Assembly: GCA_020849075.1 (NCBI GenBank) | Contig: JADLGZ010000094.1 | Location: forward strand, 1-17,096 | Direction: 5' to 3' | Length of the DNA: 17,096 nt | From: Fimbriimonadaceae bacterium | Lineage (GTDB): Bacteria; Armatimonadota; Fimbriimonadia; Fimbriimonadales; Fimbriimonadaceae | Shown: positions 7,261 to 14,982 of the stretch, piece after piece | How positions within the stretch are numbered: the first letter of the stretch is position 1 | How the letters are laid out: each line of letters starts with the position of its first letter | Translations under genes and position numbers: made by a program | The notes under the pieces: model-generated | Seen by the model: the letters and a program-made list of their open reading frames with translations, nothing else | What the model was told of the DNA's origin: nothing | Databases searched by the model: none

Positions 7261-8354
7261 CGGGCGCGCCTTCGCTGGGTACCTTCGTCGTCAATGCCAT
7301 CGTCAGGGAGCTCGGCGAAGATCATTTTGCCCCGCTCCGTCTGGTGAACCTGCGAAACAACCACCGAGACATCTTTCCCAAGCGCTCGGGCCCCGTGTTC
7401 GACCACGACCATGGTGCCGTCATCAAGGTATCCAACTCCTTGTCCAGTATGGGAACCTTCTCTAGTAATACTCAGTTCCAGCGGCTCACCCGGGAGAACA
7501 AGCGGCCGAACGGCGAGGGCAAGGTCGTTGATATTGAGCACATTGACGTCTTGGAGGCCAGCCACCCGGTTTAAGTTGTGGTCATTTGTGACGAGGTCCG
7601 CCCCTAGGGCACGAGCAAGGCGCACGAGCCGCCCGTCCACCCCGTCGCTTCCTTCCGCGGCAAGGCGGTCATGGGTACCGACGTCAAGGGTTACTTTGGC
7701 CTGCAATTGCCTTAAAACCTCTAGGCCACGGCGCCCGCGTTGGCGCTTCAGGCCGTCGCTGTTATCGGCAATGTACTGCAACTCGTTCAACACAAACTTG
7801 GGCACGTACAACTGGCCCTCCAAGAAGCCCGTGAGAAAAATGTCGTAAACGCGGCCGTCAATGATGACGTTGGTATCCAGAATCTTGTAGGCCGATCGCC
7901 GCCCCTTTCCCCGATTTTTGGACCACGGCAAAATATCCTCTACCTGCCGGATCACATACAGGGCAATGGAGGAAACCAACAGCATCATGCCGAGGGTCGC
8001 AAAAGTAGCAGTAAAGGCCCCTAAAGCTGTAAACAACACCATGAATGGGACGGTGAGGATGACCCCGAACAGGATGCTGAGGAAGATGTTGACCTTGTCG
8101 CCAGAATGAGCCCGTTCCCAAGCTCCGAAGGTCCGTTCGAATCCCTGGTGTAGGGTATTACCAACGGCTAAGCCAAGAACCGCCCCTAGGACACACAGGG
8201 CGGCAAGGGGGGTTGGGTTGTTCGCGTAAGACGATCCCTCCTGGAATCGCTGATAGAAAAAAGCAAGGAGCTTCGCCCCATTTTGGTAGGCAATATAGGC
8301 AATGCCGACGGCCCCAAGGACAAGGAATATGAATCGAGCTGGATTACGGCGCAT
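7257..8354 (-). CDS. Membrane PIN-TRAM protein (YacL-like)
   Basis: 365 residues. Four hydrophobic segments (about 8-23, 48-66, 89-108, 112-133) anchor it in the membrane. A PIN nuclease domain follows (about 155-280) with conserved acids in ILDTNVIIDG (Asp160), LNELQ (Glu191), DGVDGRLV (Asp240) and TNDHN (Asp258), and then a TRAM domain (about 288-347; GEPLELSITREGSHTGQGVGYLDDGTMVVVE) expected to bind RNA. The tail is basic (QRRRAR). This is the architecture of Bacillus YacL and related PilT-N/TRAM proteins; the RNA target is not established. The ATG shares one base with the transglutaminase stop (TAATG) and is preceded by GAGG at 8366-8369. Membrane-tethered RNase function is inferred from the family. 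Confidence 0.92.
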   Translation of the reverse strand: MRRNPARFIFLVLGAVGIAYIAYQNGAKLLAFFYQRFQEGSSYANNPTPLAALCVLGAVLGLAVGNTLHQGFERTFGAWERAHSGDKVNIFLSILFGVILTVPFMVLFTALGAFTATFATLGMMLLVSSIALYVIRQVEDILPWSKNRGKGRRSAYKILDTNVIIDGRVYDIFLTGFLEGQLYVPKFVLNELQYIADNSDGLKRQRGRRGLEVLRQLQAKVTLDVGTHDRLAAEGSDGVDGRLVRLARALGADLVTNDHNLNRVAGLQDVNVLNINDLALAVRPLVLPGEPLELSITREGSHTGQGVGYLDDGTMVVVEHGARALGKDVSVVVSQVHQTERGKMIFAELPDDGIDDEGTQRRRAR

Positions 8355-9742
8355 TATGATCGGTACCTCGTAGAGATGATTTCAAAATGACAGCCCTGCA
8401 AGACCGGGAACGCGAAGGCGTCCTCAACATTGCCATGGGCAAGCTTAAATCGTAGGGCGTTAGTGGGTTGATTGGCTCGCGTCGGATCGTAGGTAATCCA
8501 CTCCTTGCCGCTCCAAACTTCATCCCAAGCGTGATAGTACATTTGCCCATTGTCATAGATCAGCCCGCTGGTCACCCTAGTTGGTATGCCCGCGCTCCTC
8601 ATCAACGTGGCTCCGAGGATCGCATAGTCTCGGCACACCCCCTCTTTGGAAGCCAAGACTTCGGTCGCATCGCGAAGCACCCCGATCCCGGCGTTTGAGG
8701 TCATTGTCCGCTCAATCCAACGGCTGATCCGTTCACTCGCGGCCAGAACGTGCTTCTCGCCGCCCACGATCCCGGCACTGAGCCGTTTGAATTCAGGGCT
8801 TCTTGCTGGAATATGGAGGCTCGGTTTGAGCCATTTCTGCGCGTAGCGGGCGGCTTCAGTGATCGTTTCATCCCTCGCCCTGCCCCGGTCAATCGGGTGA
8901 ACTGAAACAATCCAATCGGCTCCGTTTTTGGCGATGGTCTGATAGGCATCGCTCGGGCATCGGCTCAGGTCTGCGTTGGAGACCCGGTACTTCACCGAGA
9001 TGAGGTCAAAGGGGCGGACAATCTCTGGGGACACCCGAATGGCCGCTGACTCGCCTAGGTCCGTTCGCTCAGTAATGTCAGCCAATGCCACTTCCTTGGT
9101 CACGGGCACCATGACCATCCCGAGAGCGGCCTCAATCTTGATGACATCCCCCTTGGCCGAGTAATAGATTTTCGATGTCGCCCGTGGGTCCTTCACCGTA
9201 ACCAAGGTCGCATCATAGGTCTTCCCAAACACCTCGACCTTCCGGGGACCGTCTAGGGTGACTTCATTCTCAATGAGGGTCACCGTGGTCACATCCAGTA
9301 CGTGGACCTTGTAGGATTTTGTCGTGCCCGCTCCATTGAGGATCAGCGCCGAAGTGGCATCCTCAACGACCTTGGCTCCCGGCGGAATGGCGAGAGTCCG
9401 CTCGGTGATTGTGCCAGCGTTGTTTATCACAACCTTGATCTCTTTGGCGGCAAACTTTGCGGTGACGACCTGAGTGCGACCGCCGCTCTCGCTCGTCGTG
9501 CGGATCTCCTTGGGCTGTCCGTCCTTATCGGCCAGGGTTTGACTGACAATCCGCATGTCCAAATCCTGTCCCATCAAGGCCGAGCGGAAGACCGTCTCCG
9601 ATTCGCTCCACCCATCCTTGAGTTCGCGCGACACCGAATACCCAACTTTGCCGCCATTCAAATAGATAGCAAAGTACTGGTCAGCCGCGCTCGCAAAGGC
9701 GGCCACCAGACCTAGGACTAAACTCGCGCCAAATCGCTTCAT
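8354..9742 (-). CDS. Exported transglutaminase-like cysteine protease/hydrolase
   Basis: 462 residues, first of the operon with the PIN/TRAM gene, ispDF and hpf. The N-terminus MKRFGASLVLGLVAAFASA is a clear Sec signal peptide with cleavage near residue 19-20, so the protein should act outside the cytoplasm. A beta-rich region of about 230 residues precedes a transglutaminase core whose Cys-His-Asp triad is visible: EGVCRDYA (Cys370), YYHAWDEVW (His404) and TYDPTRA (Asp419). Bacterial relatives are mostly thought to be peptidases or amidases rather than cross-linkers; the substrate here is unknown. The Shine-Dalgarno is weak. An alternative is a DUF3857-like secreted transglutaminase protein; the core assignment is firm, the role is not. 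Confidence 0.87.
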   Translation of the reverse strand: MKRFGASLVLGLVAAFASAADQYFAIYLNGGKVGYSVSRELKDGWSESETVFRSALMGQDLDMRIVSQTLADKDGQPKEIRTTSESGGRTQVVTAKFAAKEIKVVINNAGTITERTLAIPPGAKVVEDATSALILNGAGTTKSYKVHVLDVTTVTLIENEVTLDGPRKVEVFGKTYDATLVTVKDPRATSKIYYSAKGDVIKIEAALGMVMVPVTKEVALADITERTDLGESAAIRVSPEIVRPFDLISVKYRVSNADLSRCPSDAYQTIAKNGADWIVSVHPIDRGRARDETITEAARYAQKWLKPSLHIPARSPEFKRLSAGIVGGEKHVLAASERISRWIERTMTSNAGIGVLRDATEVLASKEGVCRDYAILGATLMRSAGIPTRVTSGLIYDNGQMYYHAWDEVWSGKEWITYDPTRANQPTNALRFKLAHGNVEDAFAFPVLQGCHFEIISTRYRS

Positions 9743-9786
9743 CTTGCTTTAACTACGCAAAGGATACATTGTGTGAACCCAACGCG

Positions 9787-9825
9787 CTAAACCTTTAGTC
9801 TATAGACGCGTGGCAAAGGGGCCAC
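9787..9825. promoter_or_regulatory. Cluster of inverted repeats in the divergent transglutaminase-topA spacer
   Basis: Three back-to-back symmetrical elements sit in the 119-base spacer: CTAAA-CC-TTTAG (9787-9798), the perfect palindrome GTCTATAGAC (9798-9807) and GTGGC-AAAGGG-GCCAC (9810-9825). The central one contains a TATAGA that could be a -10, but no good -35 is in register. Together they look like an operator or promoter region for the divergent genes; the function is inferred. Confidence 0.35.
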
Positions 9826-9861
9826 AATGCTTAACGCGAAAGGTACGCTTTTTATTCCGCC

Positions 9862-12453
9862 ATGTCAAAGCTGGTCATTGTTGAATCTCCCGCCAAAGCC
9901 AAAACTATCAGTCGTTTTTTAGGTGGGGGGTACACCGTCGAAGCCAGCTTTGGTCATGTGCGAGACCTCCCGAATAGCGCTGGCGAGGTGCCAGCCGAGT
10001 ACAAAAAACTCAAGTGGGGGAAGCTCGGCGTCAATGTGGACGACGAGTTTCAAGCGATCTACGTGGTACCCGCCGACAAGAAGCGGCACGTTGATAACTT
10101 AAAGAAGGCCGCCAAGGGCGCTGACGAAATTCTGCTCGCAACGGATGAAGATCGCGAAGGCGAGAGCATCTCGTGGCACATCTTGGAGCTTCTCAAGCTA
10201 CCCAAGAGCGCAAAGGTCTCCCGTATTGTCTTTCACGAGGTCACACCGGAAGCCATCAAGGCCGCGCTGGCAAACCCCCGACCGCTGGACGATGATCTCG
10301 TTAGGGCCCAAGAAACAAGGCGCATCTTGGACCGCCTCTACGGGTACACGTTGAGCCCGCTCCTTTGGAAGAAGGTCGCCCCCAAGCTCAGCGCTGGCCG
10401 AGTCCAAAGTGTCGCCGTCCGCCTCTTGGTGGACCGAGAGCGCGAACGCCGTGATTTCGTCCCCGCCGAGTATTGGGATCTGGCCGCTCAGTTCGGTACG
10501 AAGGAGGGTGACTTTGATGCCCGTCTCATTCGCCTCTCGGGGCAAAAGCTGGCAACCGGGAAGTCATTTAGCGATCGTGGAGAACTGATTGATGACACGA
10601 AGTGGTTGAAGGAAGCCGAAGCCCGAACCCTGGGTACAACCGCGCAAGGAGTGGAAGACTGGCGGGTTGCCAGGGTTGAGTCGAAACCGGGCCAAGAAGT
10701 GCCGCCCAAGCCATTCCAGACTTCAACCCTTCAGCAAGAAGCTAACCGCAAGTTGCGCCTCAGTTCAAAGCGCACTATGCAAATTGCCCAGAGTCTGTAT
10801 GAAGGTGTGGATTTGGGTGGCGAACGAGTAGGCCTCATCACCTACATGCGTACCGATAGCTTGACCCTGAGCGAACGCGCGCTTCAACAAGCTAGGGAAG
10901 TCATCACCGAACTCTATGGAGCGAACTATCTTCCCCAGCATGCGGTGCAATATAAGACGAAGGCGAAGGGAGCTCAGGAAGCCCACGAAGCCATCCGACC
11001 CACCGATCTCAGTCGCCGCCCCCAAGACGTCAAACCACACCTTTCTCCCGAGCAGTTTGACCTCTACGAATTGATCTGGAAACGTACGATAGCATGCCAA
11101 ATGTTGCCGGCCCGCGTTTTGCGCACAACCGCCGAAGTTGAGGGCGAGAACGCCGGGCACAAGTTTAGCTTCGCATCCAGCGGCAAGACCATTGAGTTTC
11201 CAGGCTTCTTGCGAGCGTACGTTGAAGGATCTGATGATCCCGAATCTGAGCTCGGCGATCGAGAGCGGATTCTGCCCCCGCTAAAGGAGGGACAAGGCGT
11301 AGACTTGCGAAAGCTAGACGTCGAGGATCACGCTACGCGTCCGCCTGCCCGTTACACAGAGGCTTCCCTAGTTGGCAAGTTGGAAGAAGAAGGCATTGGG
11401 CGACCGAGTACGTACGCCAGTATCATCAGCACGATACAAGATCGGGGTTACGCGTTCAAGAAAGCCAATGAACTGGTGCCGACCTTTACCGCTTTTGCCG
11501 TGACTGACCTGCTTGCCCAAAACTTCGACGGGCTTGTTGATCTCAAGTTCACCGCGAAGATGGAAGGTGAGCTTGATGAGATTGCCGATGGCAAGCGAAA
11601 CTGGGTCAAATATCTGCGCGGATTCTACTCAGGCGAACACGGCCTAGAACAACAAGTGGAGTCGAAGGCGGAGGGCATCCCATACCCAGCAATTCCCTTG
11701 GGCGGCGATATCGTCCTAAAGGTTGGTCGTTTCGGTACGTACATCCAACTGGGTGATGTCCGGGCGACGGTCCCAGAGGGTACGGTGCCCGCCGATTTTG
11801 ACCTTGAGAAGGCACGGGCCCTGCTGGGTGGCCCAAGCTCAGTAGGTGTGGACGCCCATAGTGGCCAGAGCGTGCTTGTGAAGTCCGGGCGTTTCGGAAC
11901 GTACCTCGAGGTGGCCCAGACCGAGGAAGAGAAGGAGCGGGGGGACAAACCCCGGCGGGCCAGCTTGCCTCAGGGGCTTACCCCCGACCAACTAACGGAG
12001 GAGGACACGCGTATCCTCCTCAGCTTCCCACGAGAGTTGGGCAACGACCCGCGAACCGGGGATGCAGTGACGGTCCTGATTGGTCGGTATGGCCCCTTTG
12101 TCAAAGCCGGAGACGTGATACGTAATGTTTCAGATTGGCGTACGGCTGGTCGCATCACCCTCGAAGAAGCCAGCGAAATATTGGCACAGCCAAAGAGCTT
12201 CGGCAAACGGGTAACTAGCCGAGAACCCGCTAAGGCCATCCAAGAGTTCGGGAAGCTGGAAGGGGCGCAAGGCAATGTTCGTGTGCTCAGTGGACGCTAT
12301 GGACCGTACGTCACCGATGGTAAAACCAATGCCACGCTACCCAAAAATGTGGCACCCGAAACGCTCACCGCCGAAGTTGCCGTAGAATTGTTAAAAGCGA
12401 AGGCTGCGGCTGGGCCGTCTAAAAAGAGGCCCGTGCGACGCGGTCGCCGCTAG
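9862..12453 (+). CDS. topA: DNA topoisomerase I (type IA)
   Basis: 863 residues. It relaxes negative supercoils by transient single-strand cleavage. The Toprim domain is at the N-terminus (VIVESPAKAKTI with Glu8; ATDEDREGE with Asp95, Asp97 and Glu99). The active-site tyrosine is Tyr328 in GLITYMRTDS, and LSAGRVQSVAVRLLVDRE and EEGIGRPSTYASI are further type IA motifs. From about residue 610 there are four copies of a GRFGTY/GRYGPY repeat (about 617, 673, 743, 812) with no zinc-binding cysteines, then a strongly basic tail (KKRPVRRGRR) that may contact DNA. No Shine-Dalgarno is evident before the ATG, so initiation may be leaderless or depend on the upstream structured leader. The downstream peroxidase gene starts seven bases after the stop, so the two are co-transcribed. 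Confidence 0.97.
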   Translation: MSKLVIVESPAKAKTISRFLGGGYTVEASFGHVRDLPNSAGEVPAEYKKLKWGKLGVNVDDEFQAIYVVPADKKRHVDNLKKAAKGADEILLATDEDREGESISWHILELLKLPKSAKVSRIVFHEVTPEAIKAALANPRPLDDDLVRAQETRRILDRLYGYTLSPLLWKKVAPKLSAGRVQSVAVRLLVDRERERRDFVPAEYWDLAAQFGTKEGDFDARLIRLSGQKLATGKSFSDRGELIDDTKWLKEAEARTLGTTAQGVEDWRVARVESKPGQEVPPKPFQTSTLQQEANRKLRLSSKRTMQIAQSLYEGVDLGGERVGLITYMRTDSLTLSERALQQAREVITELYGANYLPQHAVQYKTKAKGAQEAHEAIRPTDLSRRPQDVKPHLSPEQFDLYELIWKRTIACQMLPARVLRTTAEVEGENAGHKFSFASSGKTIEFPGFLRAYVEGSDDPESELGDRERILPPLKEGQGVDLRKLDVEDHATRPPARYTEASLVGKLEEEGIGRPSTYASIISTIQDRGYAFKKANELVPTFTAFAVTDLLAQNFDGLVDLKFTAKMEGELDEIADGKRNWVKYLRGFYSGEHGLEQQVESKAEGIPYPAIPLGGDIVLKVGRFGTYIQLGDVRATVPEGTVPADFDLEKARALLGGPSSVGVDAHSGQSVLVKSGRFGTYLEVAQTEEEKERGDKPRRASLPQGLTPDQLTEEDTRILLSFPRELGNDPRTGDAVTVLIGRYGPFVKAGDVIRNVSDWRTAGRITLEEASEILAQPKSFGKRVTSREPAKAIQEFGKLEGAQGNVRVLSGRYGPYVTDGKTNATLPKNVAPETLTAEVAVELLKAKAAAGPSKKRPVRRGRR

Positions 12454-12460
12454 GAAGAAC

Positions 12461-13012
12461 ATGATCTCATCCCTCGTTTTAGCCACCCTTCTGCAGCAGG
12501 TTCCCGCCAAGGCACCTCCAGTGAAGGATTTCTACAGCGTTACGGTCAAAGATATTGATGGTAAAGATTTTGCTCTGAAGCAAACGAAGGGCAAGGTAGT
12601 CGTCGTCGTGAATACGGCCTCATTCTGCGTCTACACGCCGCAGTACCGATCGTTGCAAAAGCTCTATGCTGACCACGAGAAAGAGGGGCTGGTTATCCTA
12701 GGATTTCCGGCAAACAATTTCCGTAACCAGGAGCCGCACTCAAATGCTGAAATTAAAGAAATGTGCAAGCGAGAGTACGGAGTAACGTTCCCCATGATGG
12801 CAAAGATCTCGGTAAAGGGCGAAGATATTCACCCGCTTTACACCTGGCTGATTGCCAACTCACCCCGGCCAAAGGATGACATTGAGTGGAATTTCGCCAA
12901 GTTCATACTTGATCGGAGCGGTAAGGTGCGATACCGAATCATGCCGATCGTCGAACCCCTTGCCGATGATTTCACGAAGCCCGTTCTTGAGCTTCTTGCC
13001 GAAAAGACCTAG
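12461..13012 (+). CDS. Glutathione-peroxidase-family thiol peroxidase
   Basis: 183 residues, thioredoxin fold of the GPx family, reducing peroxides. VNTASFCVYTPQY places the peroxidatic Cys56. Gln90 (FRNQEP) and Trp143/Asn144 (EWNFAKF) complete the catalytic tetrad. The common CNQF cysteine is replaced (FPANNF), but Cys102 in EMCKREYGVTFP lies where the resolving cysteine of thioredoxin-dependent plant and bacterial GPx enzymes sits, so electrons probably come from thioredoxin rather than glutathione. The N-terminal MISSLVLATLLQQVPA is hydrophobic but lacks a basic start, so export is possible but uncertain. AGGA overlapping the topA stop, five bases before the ATG, is a good ribosome binding site. 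Its stop overlaps the convergent permease stop. Confidence 0.9.
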   Translation: MISSLVLATLLQQVPAKAPPVKDFYSVTVKDIDGKDFALKQTKGKVVVVVNTASFCVYTPQYRSLQKLYADHEKEGLVILGFPANNFRNQEPHSNAEIKEMCKREYGVTFPMMAKISVKGEDIHPLYTWLIANSPRPKDDIEWNFAKFILDRSGKVRYRIMPIVEPLADDFTKPVLELLAEKT

Positions 13013-13803
13013 CGGTTTCGCGGATCGGTCGCGGCCCGGAGCCCATCGCCCACAAAGTTGAGGGCGAAAATGGTCAAGCTGAGGATCGCGCAGGGCCACA
13101 CCAAGAGAAGCGGTTGCGTGTTGATGTACGCCCGTGCATCGTTGATCATGCTGCCCCAACTTGGGGTTGGTGGGGTAACGCCGATGCCCAGAAAACTCAA
13201 TGCCGATTCGGCAAGGATTGTCCCGGCAAGGTCTACCATGCTGACCGCCAGCAGAATGCCCGTGAGGTGAGGCAAAACATGCCGCGTAACGACCCGGCGG
13301 GTTGGCATACCAAGCGCCCGAGCGGAAACGACAAACTCCCTGTCCTTCAGGGTAGCCACTTGTGTCTTCACCAAACGGGCGACTCCCGGCCAGGCCGTAA
13401 TGCTAAGGGCGACGATTACCGGCACCAAGCCCGTACTCCAAACACCAATGATCAAGATCGCCAGAAGAATGTCGGGAAAGGCAAACATTCCGTCCGTTAA
13501 GCGCATGAGCGGGTCGCGAAACCATCGCTTTCCGAAGACCCCGATCACACCAACGAGGGTGCCCAAAGTCAAAGCAATGAGTTGCACCGAGAAGCCAACG
13601 ATTATTGACATGCGAGCTCCGTAGGCGACACGGGCGAAGACATCCCGCCCCTGCTCATCCGTGCCAAACCAGTTCGTAGCGCTCGGAGGTTGAAGGGGGG
13701 ATGCAACCGGGTTGAGGTAGTCGTGGCGCATCGTTGGCCCGAAAATCGCGAACAGCAAGAGCAAGATTAGATAGCTAACGCCGAGCCAGAACAGCCCTTT
13801 CAA
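13009..13803 (-). CDS. Peptide ABC transporter permease, DppC/OppC type
   Basis: 264 residues, a membrane-spanning half of a peptide importer of the Opp/Dpp family. An N-terminal helix (about 5-22) is followed by the NWFGTDEQGRDVFARVAYGARMS signature and the cytoplasmic EAA loop SARALGMPTRRVVTRHVLPH (about 163-182), which docks on the ATPase. The rest is typical (AESALSFLGIGVTPPTPSWGSMI). The TTG start overlaps the DppB-type stop as TTGA and is supported by GGGAGG seven bases upstream. The stop is inside CTAG, shared with the convergent GPx gene. No ATPase or substrate-binding protein gene lies in the window, so the transported peptide or nickel-like substrate cannot be named. Confidence 0.93.
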   Translation of the reverse strand: MKGLFWLGVSYLILLLLFAIFGPTMRHDYLNPVASPLQPPSATNWFGTDEQGRDVFARVAYGARMSIIVGFSVQLIALTLGTLVGVIGVFGKRWFRDPLMRLTDGMFAFPDILLAILIIGVWSTGLVPVIVALSITAWPGVARLVKTQVATLKDREFVVSARALGMPTRRVVTRHVLPHLTGILLAVSMVDLAGTILAESALSFLGIGVTPPTPSWGSMINDARAYINTQPLLLVWPCAILSLTIFALNFVGDGLRAATDPRNR

Positions 13804-14756
13804 ACTTGGGCCTCCCTAATTCTTGGGTCAAGGGTCGGTTGGATGAGGTCCACCAAGAGATTGATGAGAACAAACAGAGACCCGGCAATCAGCACCGTGG
13901 CCTGAATGACCGGCGTATCGCCTTTCTTGATGGCTTCAATTGCCGTCGCCCCAATTCCGGGAAGCCGGAAGGCGGTTTCAATGATGAATGATCCCGTCAG
14001 CAAGAATCCAAAGTTGGTCCCGATGGCGGTAACGACGGGAAGAATCGCATTTCGTAACGCATGGCGCAACGTTAGGCGAAGGGGCGGAACTCCCTTGGCT
14101 CTGGCCAACTTGATGAACTCCTGCTGGAGGGTTTCAATCATGCTGGCCCGGCACAGGCGCGTGATCTGCGCCATGGGCCGGGCTGCCAAGATGACGACCG
14201 GCATCAGGAGATACATCCATACTGGCCCCGCCAATTGGTTTGACCAACCACTGGGCAAAATATCCATGTTTACGGCAAAAATCTTAACGAAAACAGGGGC
14301 CAGGACAAAATTGGGGATGGTGACGCCTAGCGTGCTGACAATGAGGATCGTTCGATCGCCAAAGCGATTTTGGGTGACCGCCGCAATCGTGCCCAACAAT
14401 ATGCCCACGATGGCCGCCAGTAAGATCGCGCATGTGGCGACCGTAATCGTCATCGGTAGCGTGCGCTTGACGATATCCACGATCGGTTCTCGTGTGCCGT
14501 GAAAGCTATTGCCAAGATTGCCCCGGCTGAGGCCGCCCAAGTACTCCACGTACCTAACTCCCCAGGGACGGTTCAGACCCAATTGCTCGCGAAGGCGGAT
14601 CACGGCCTCGGGGGTCGCTTTCTCACCGGCCAAAATGGTCGCCTGATCACCCGGCGAAATCTCGTCCGCCACAAACGTGATGAACGAGATAAACAGCAGG
14701 CTGAGCACAGCGTACAGCAACCGAAGTCCCAGGTTCTTGGCGATGGATGGCGACAC
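13800..14756 (-). CDS. Peptide ABC transporter permease, DppB/OppB type
   Basis: 318 residues, the other transmembrane half of the importer encoded with the DppC-type gene. It begins with a hydrophobic helix (about 11-30), then the periplasmic stretch with GDQATILAGEKATPEAVIRLREQLGLNRP, typical of DppB. The EAA loop (FIKLARAKGVPPLRLTLRHALRNAILPV) and the C-terminal LVDLIQPTLDPRIRE are also standard. The GTG start gives MSPSIAKNLGLRLLYAV, with no strong Shine-Dalgarno. It is first in the two-gene unit and faces the tRNA-Ser gene across a 73-base divergent spacer. ATP-binding and solute-binding subunits must be encoded elsewhere. Confidence 0.93.
   Translation of the reverse strand: MSPSIAKNLGLRLLYAVLSLLFISFITFVADEISPGDQATILAGEKATPEAVIRLREQLGLNRPWGVRYVEYLGGLSRGNLGNSFHGTREPIVDIVKRTLPMTITVATCAILLAAIVGILLGTIAAVTQNRFGDRTILIVSTLGVTIPNFVLAPVFVKIFAVNMDILPSGWSNQLAGPVWMYLLMPVVILAARPMAQITRLCRASMIETLQQEFIKLARAKGVPPLRLTLRHALRNAILPVVTAIGTNFGFLLTGSFIIETAFRLPGIGATAIEAIKKGDTPVIQATVLIAGSLFVLINLLVDLIQPTLDPRIREAQV
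13811..13816 (-). promoter_or_regulatory. Strong ribosome binding site for the DppC-type gene (supports a TTG start)
   Basis: On the minus strand this reads GGGAGG, seven bases before the TTG at 13803. The site lies inside the end of the upstream permease gene. It makes the TTG start credible in spite of the rare initiation codon. Confidence 0.65.
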
Positions 14757-14810
14757 CGCGCCGGAGAATACCTTTCAAGCTCCGCTATTGCGTTCGTGCC
14801 ATTCCGCCGA

Positions 14811-14819
14811 TGGTATAGT
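14811..14819 (+). promoter_or_regulatory. Extended -10 promoter element for tRNA-Ser
   Basis: TGGTATAGT fits an extended -10 (TGnTATAAT-like) ending 10 bases before the mature tRNA. A TTGCGT at 14788-14793 is 20 bases upstream of the hexamer, longer than ideal, so an extended -10 would be needed. Confidence 0.45.
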
Positions 14820-14829
14820 AGTTCAGCGC

Positions 14830-14917
14830 GGAAAGGTGGCTGAGTGGACGAAAGCGCCCGCCTGCTAAGTGGGTATACCAATTGGTATCGCGGGTTCGAA
14901 TCCCGCCCTTTCCGCCA
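14830..14917 (+). tRNA. tRNA-Ser (anticodon GCT)
   Basis: 88-base class II tRNA with encoded CCA. The acceptor GGAAAGG pairs with CCTTTCC, followed by discriminator G and CCA. The anticodon stem is CCCGC/GTGGG (one G-U) with loop CTGCTAA; the anticodon GCT is at 14864-14866 and reads AGC/AGU. The long variable arm is TATACC-AATT-GGTATC, the hallmark of serine tRNA, and the T arm is GCGGG-TTCGAAT-CCCGC. Confidence 0.96.
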
Positions 14918-14982
14918 GTTCTTCGTCCAGGCATCCGACAAAAACTCAAACCAAAGACCCCTCTGAGGTTGTCTTCAAGATT

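Noticed and set aside
9769..9806. TTGTGT...TATAGA as a topA promoter
   Set aside because: The spacer between the two hexamers is 26 bases, too long for a sigma70-type promoter. Kept only as part of the inverted-repeat cluster.
13906..14502. 198-codon open frame on the plus strand
   Set aside because: It lies wholly opposite the DppB-type permease, whose protein matches its family end to end. The plus-frame translation has no recognisable domain and is a shadow.
14869..14982. Longer N-terminus for the lytic transglycosylase
   Set aside because: The extension would begin inside tRNA-Ser, and the ATG at 14983 is followed directly by a good signal peptide.
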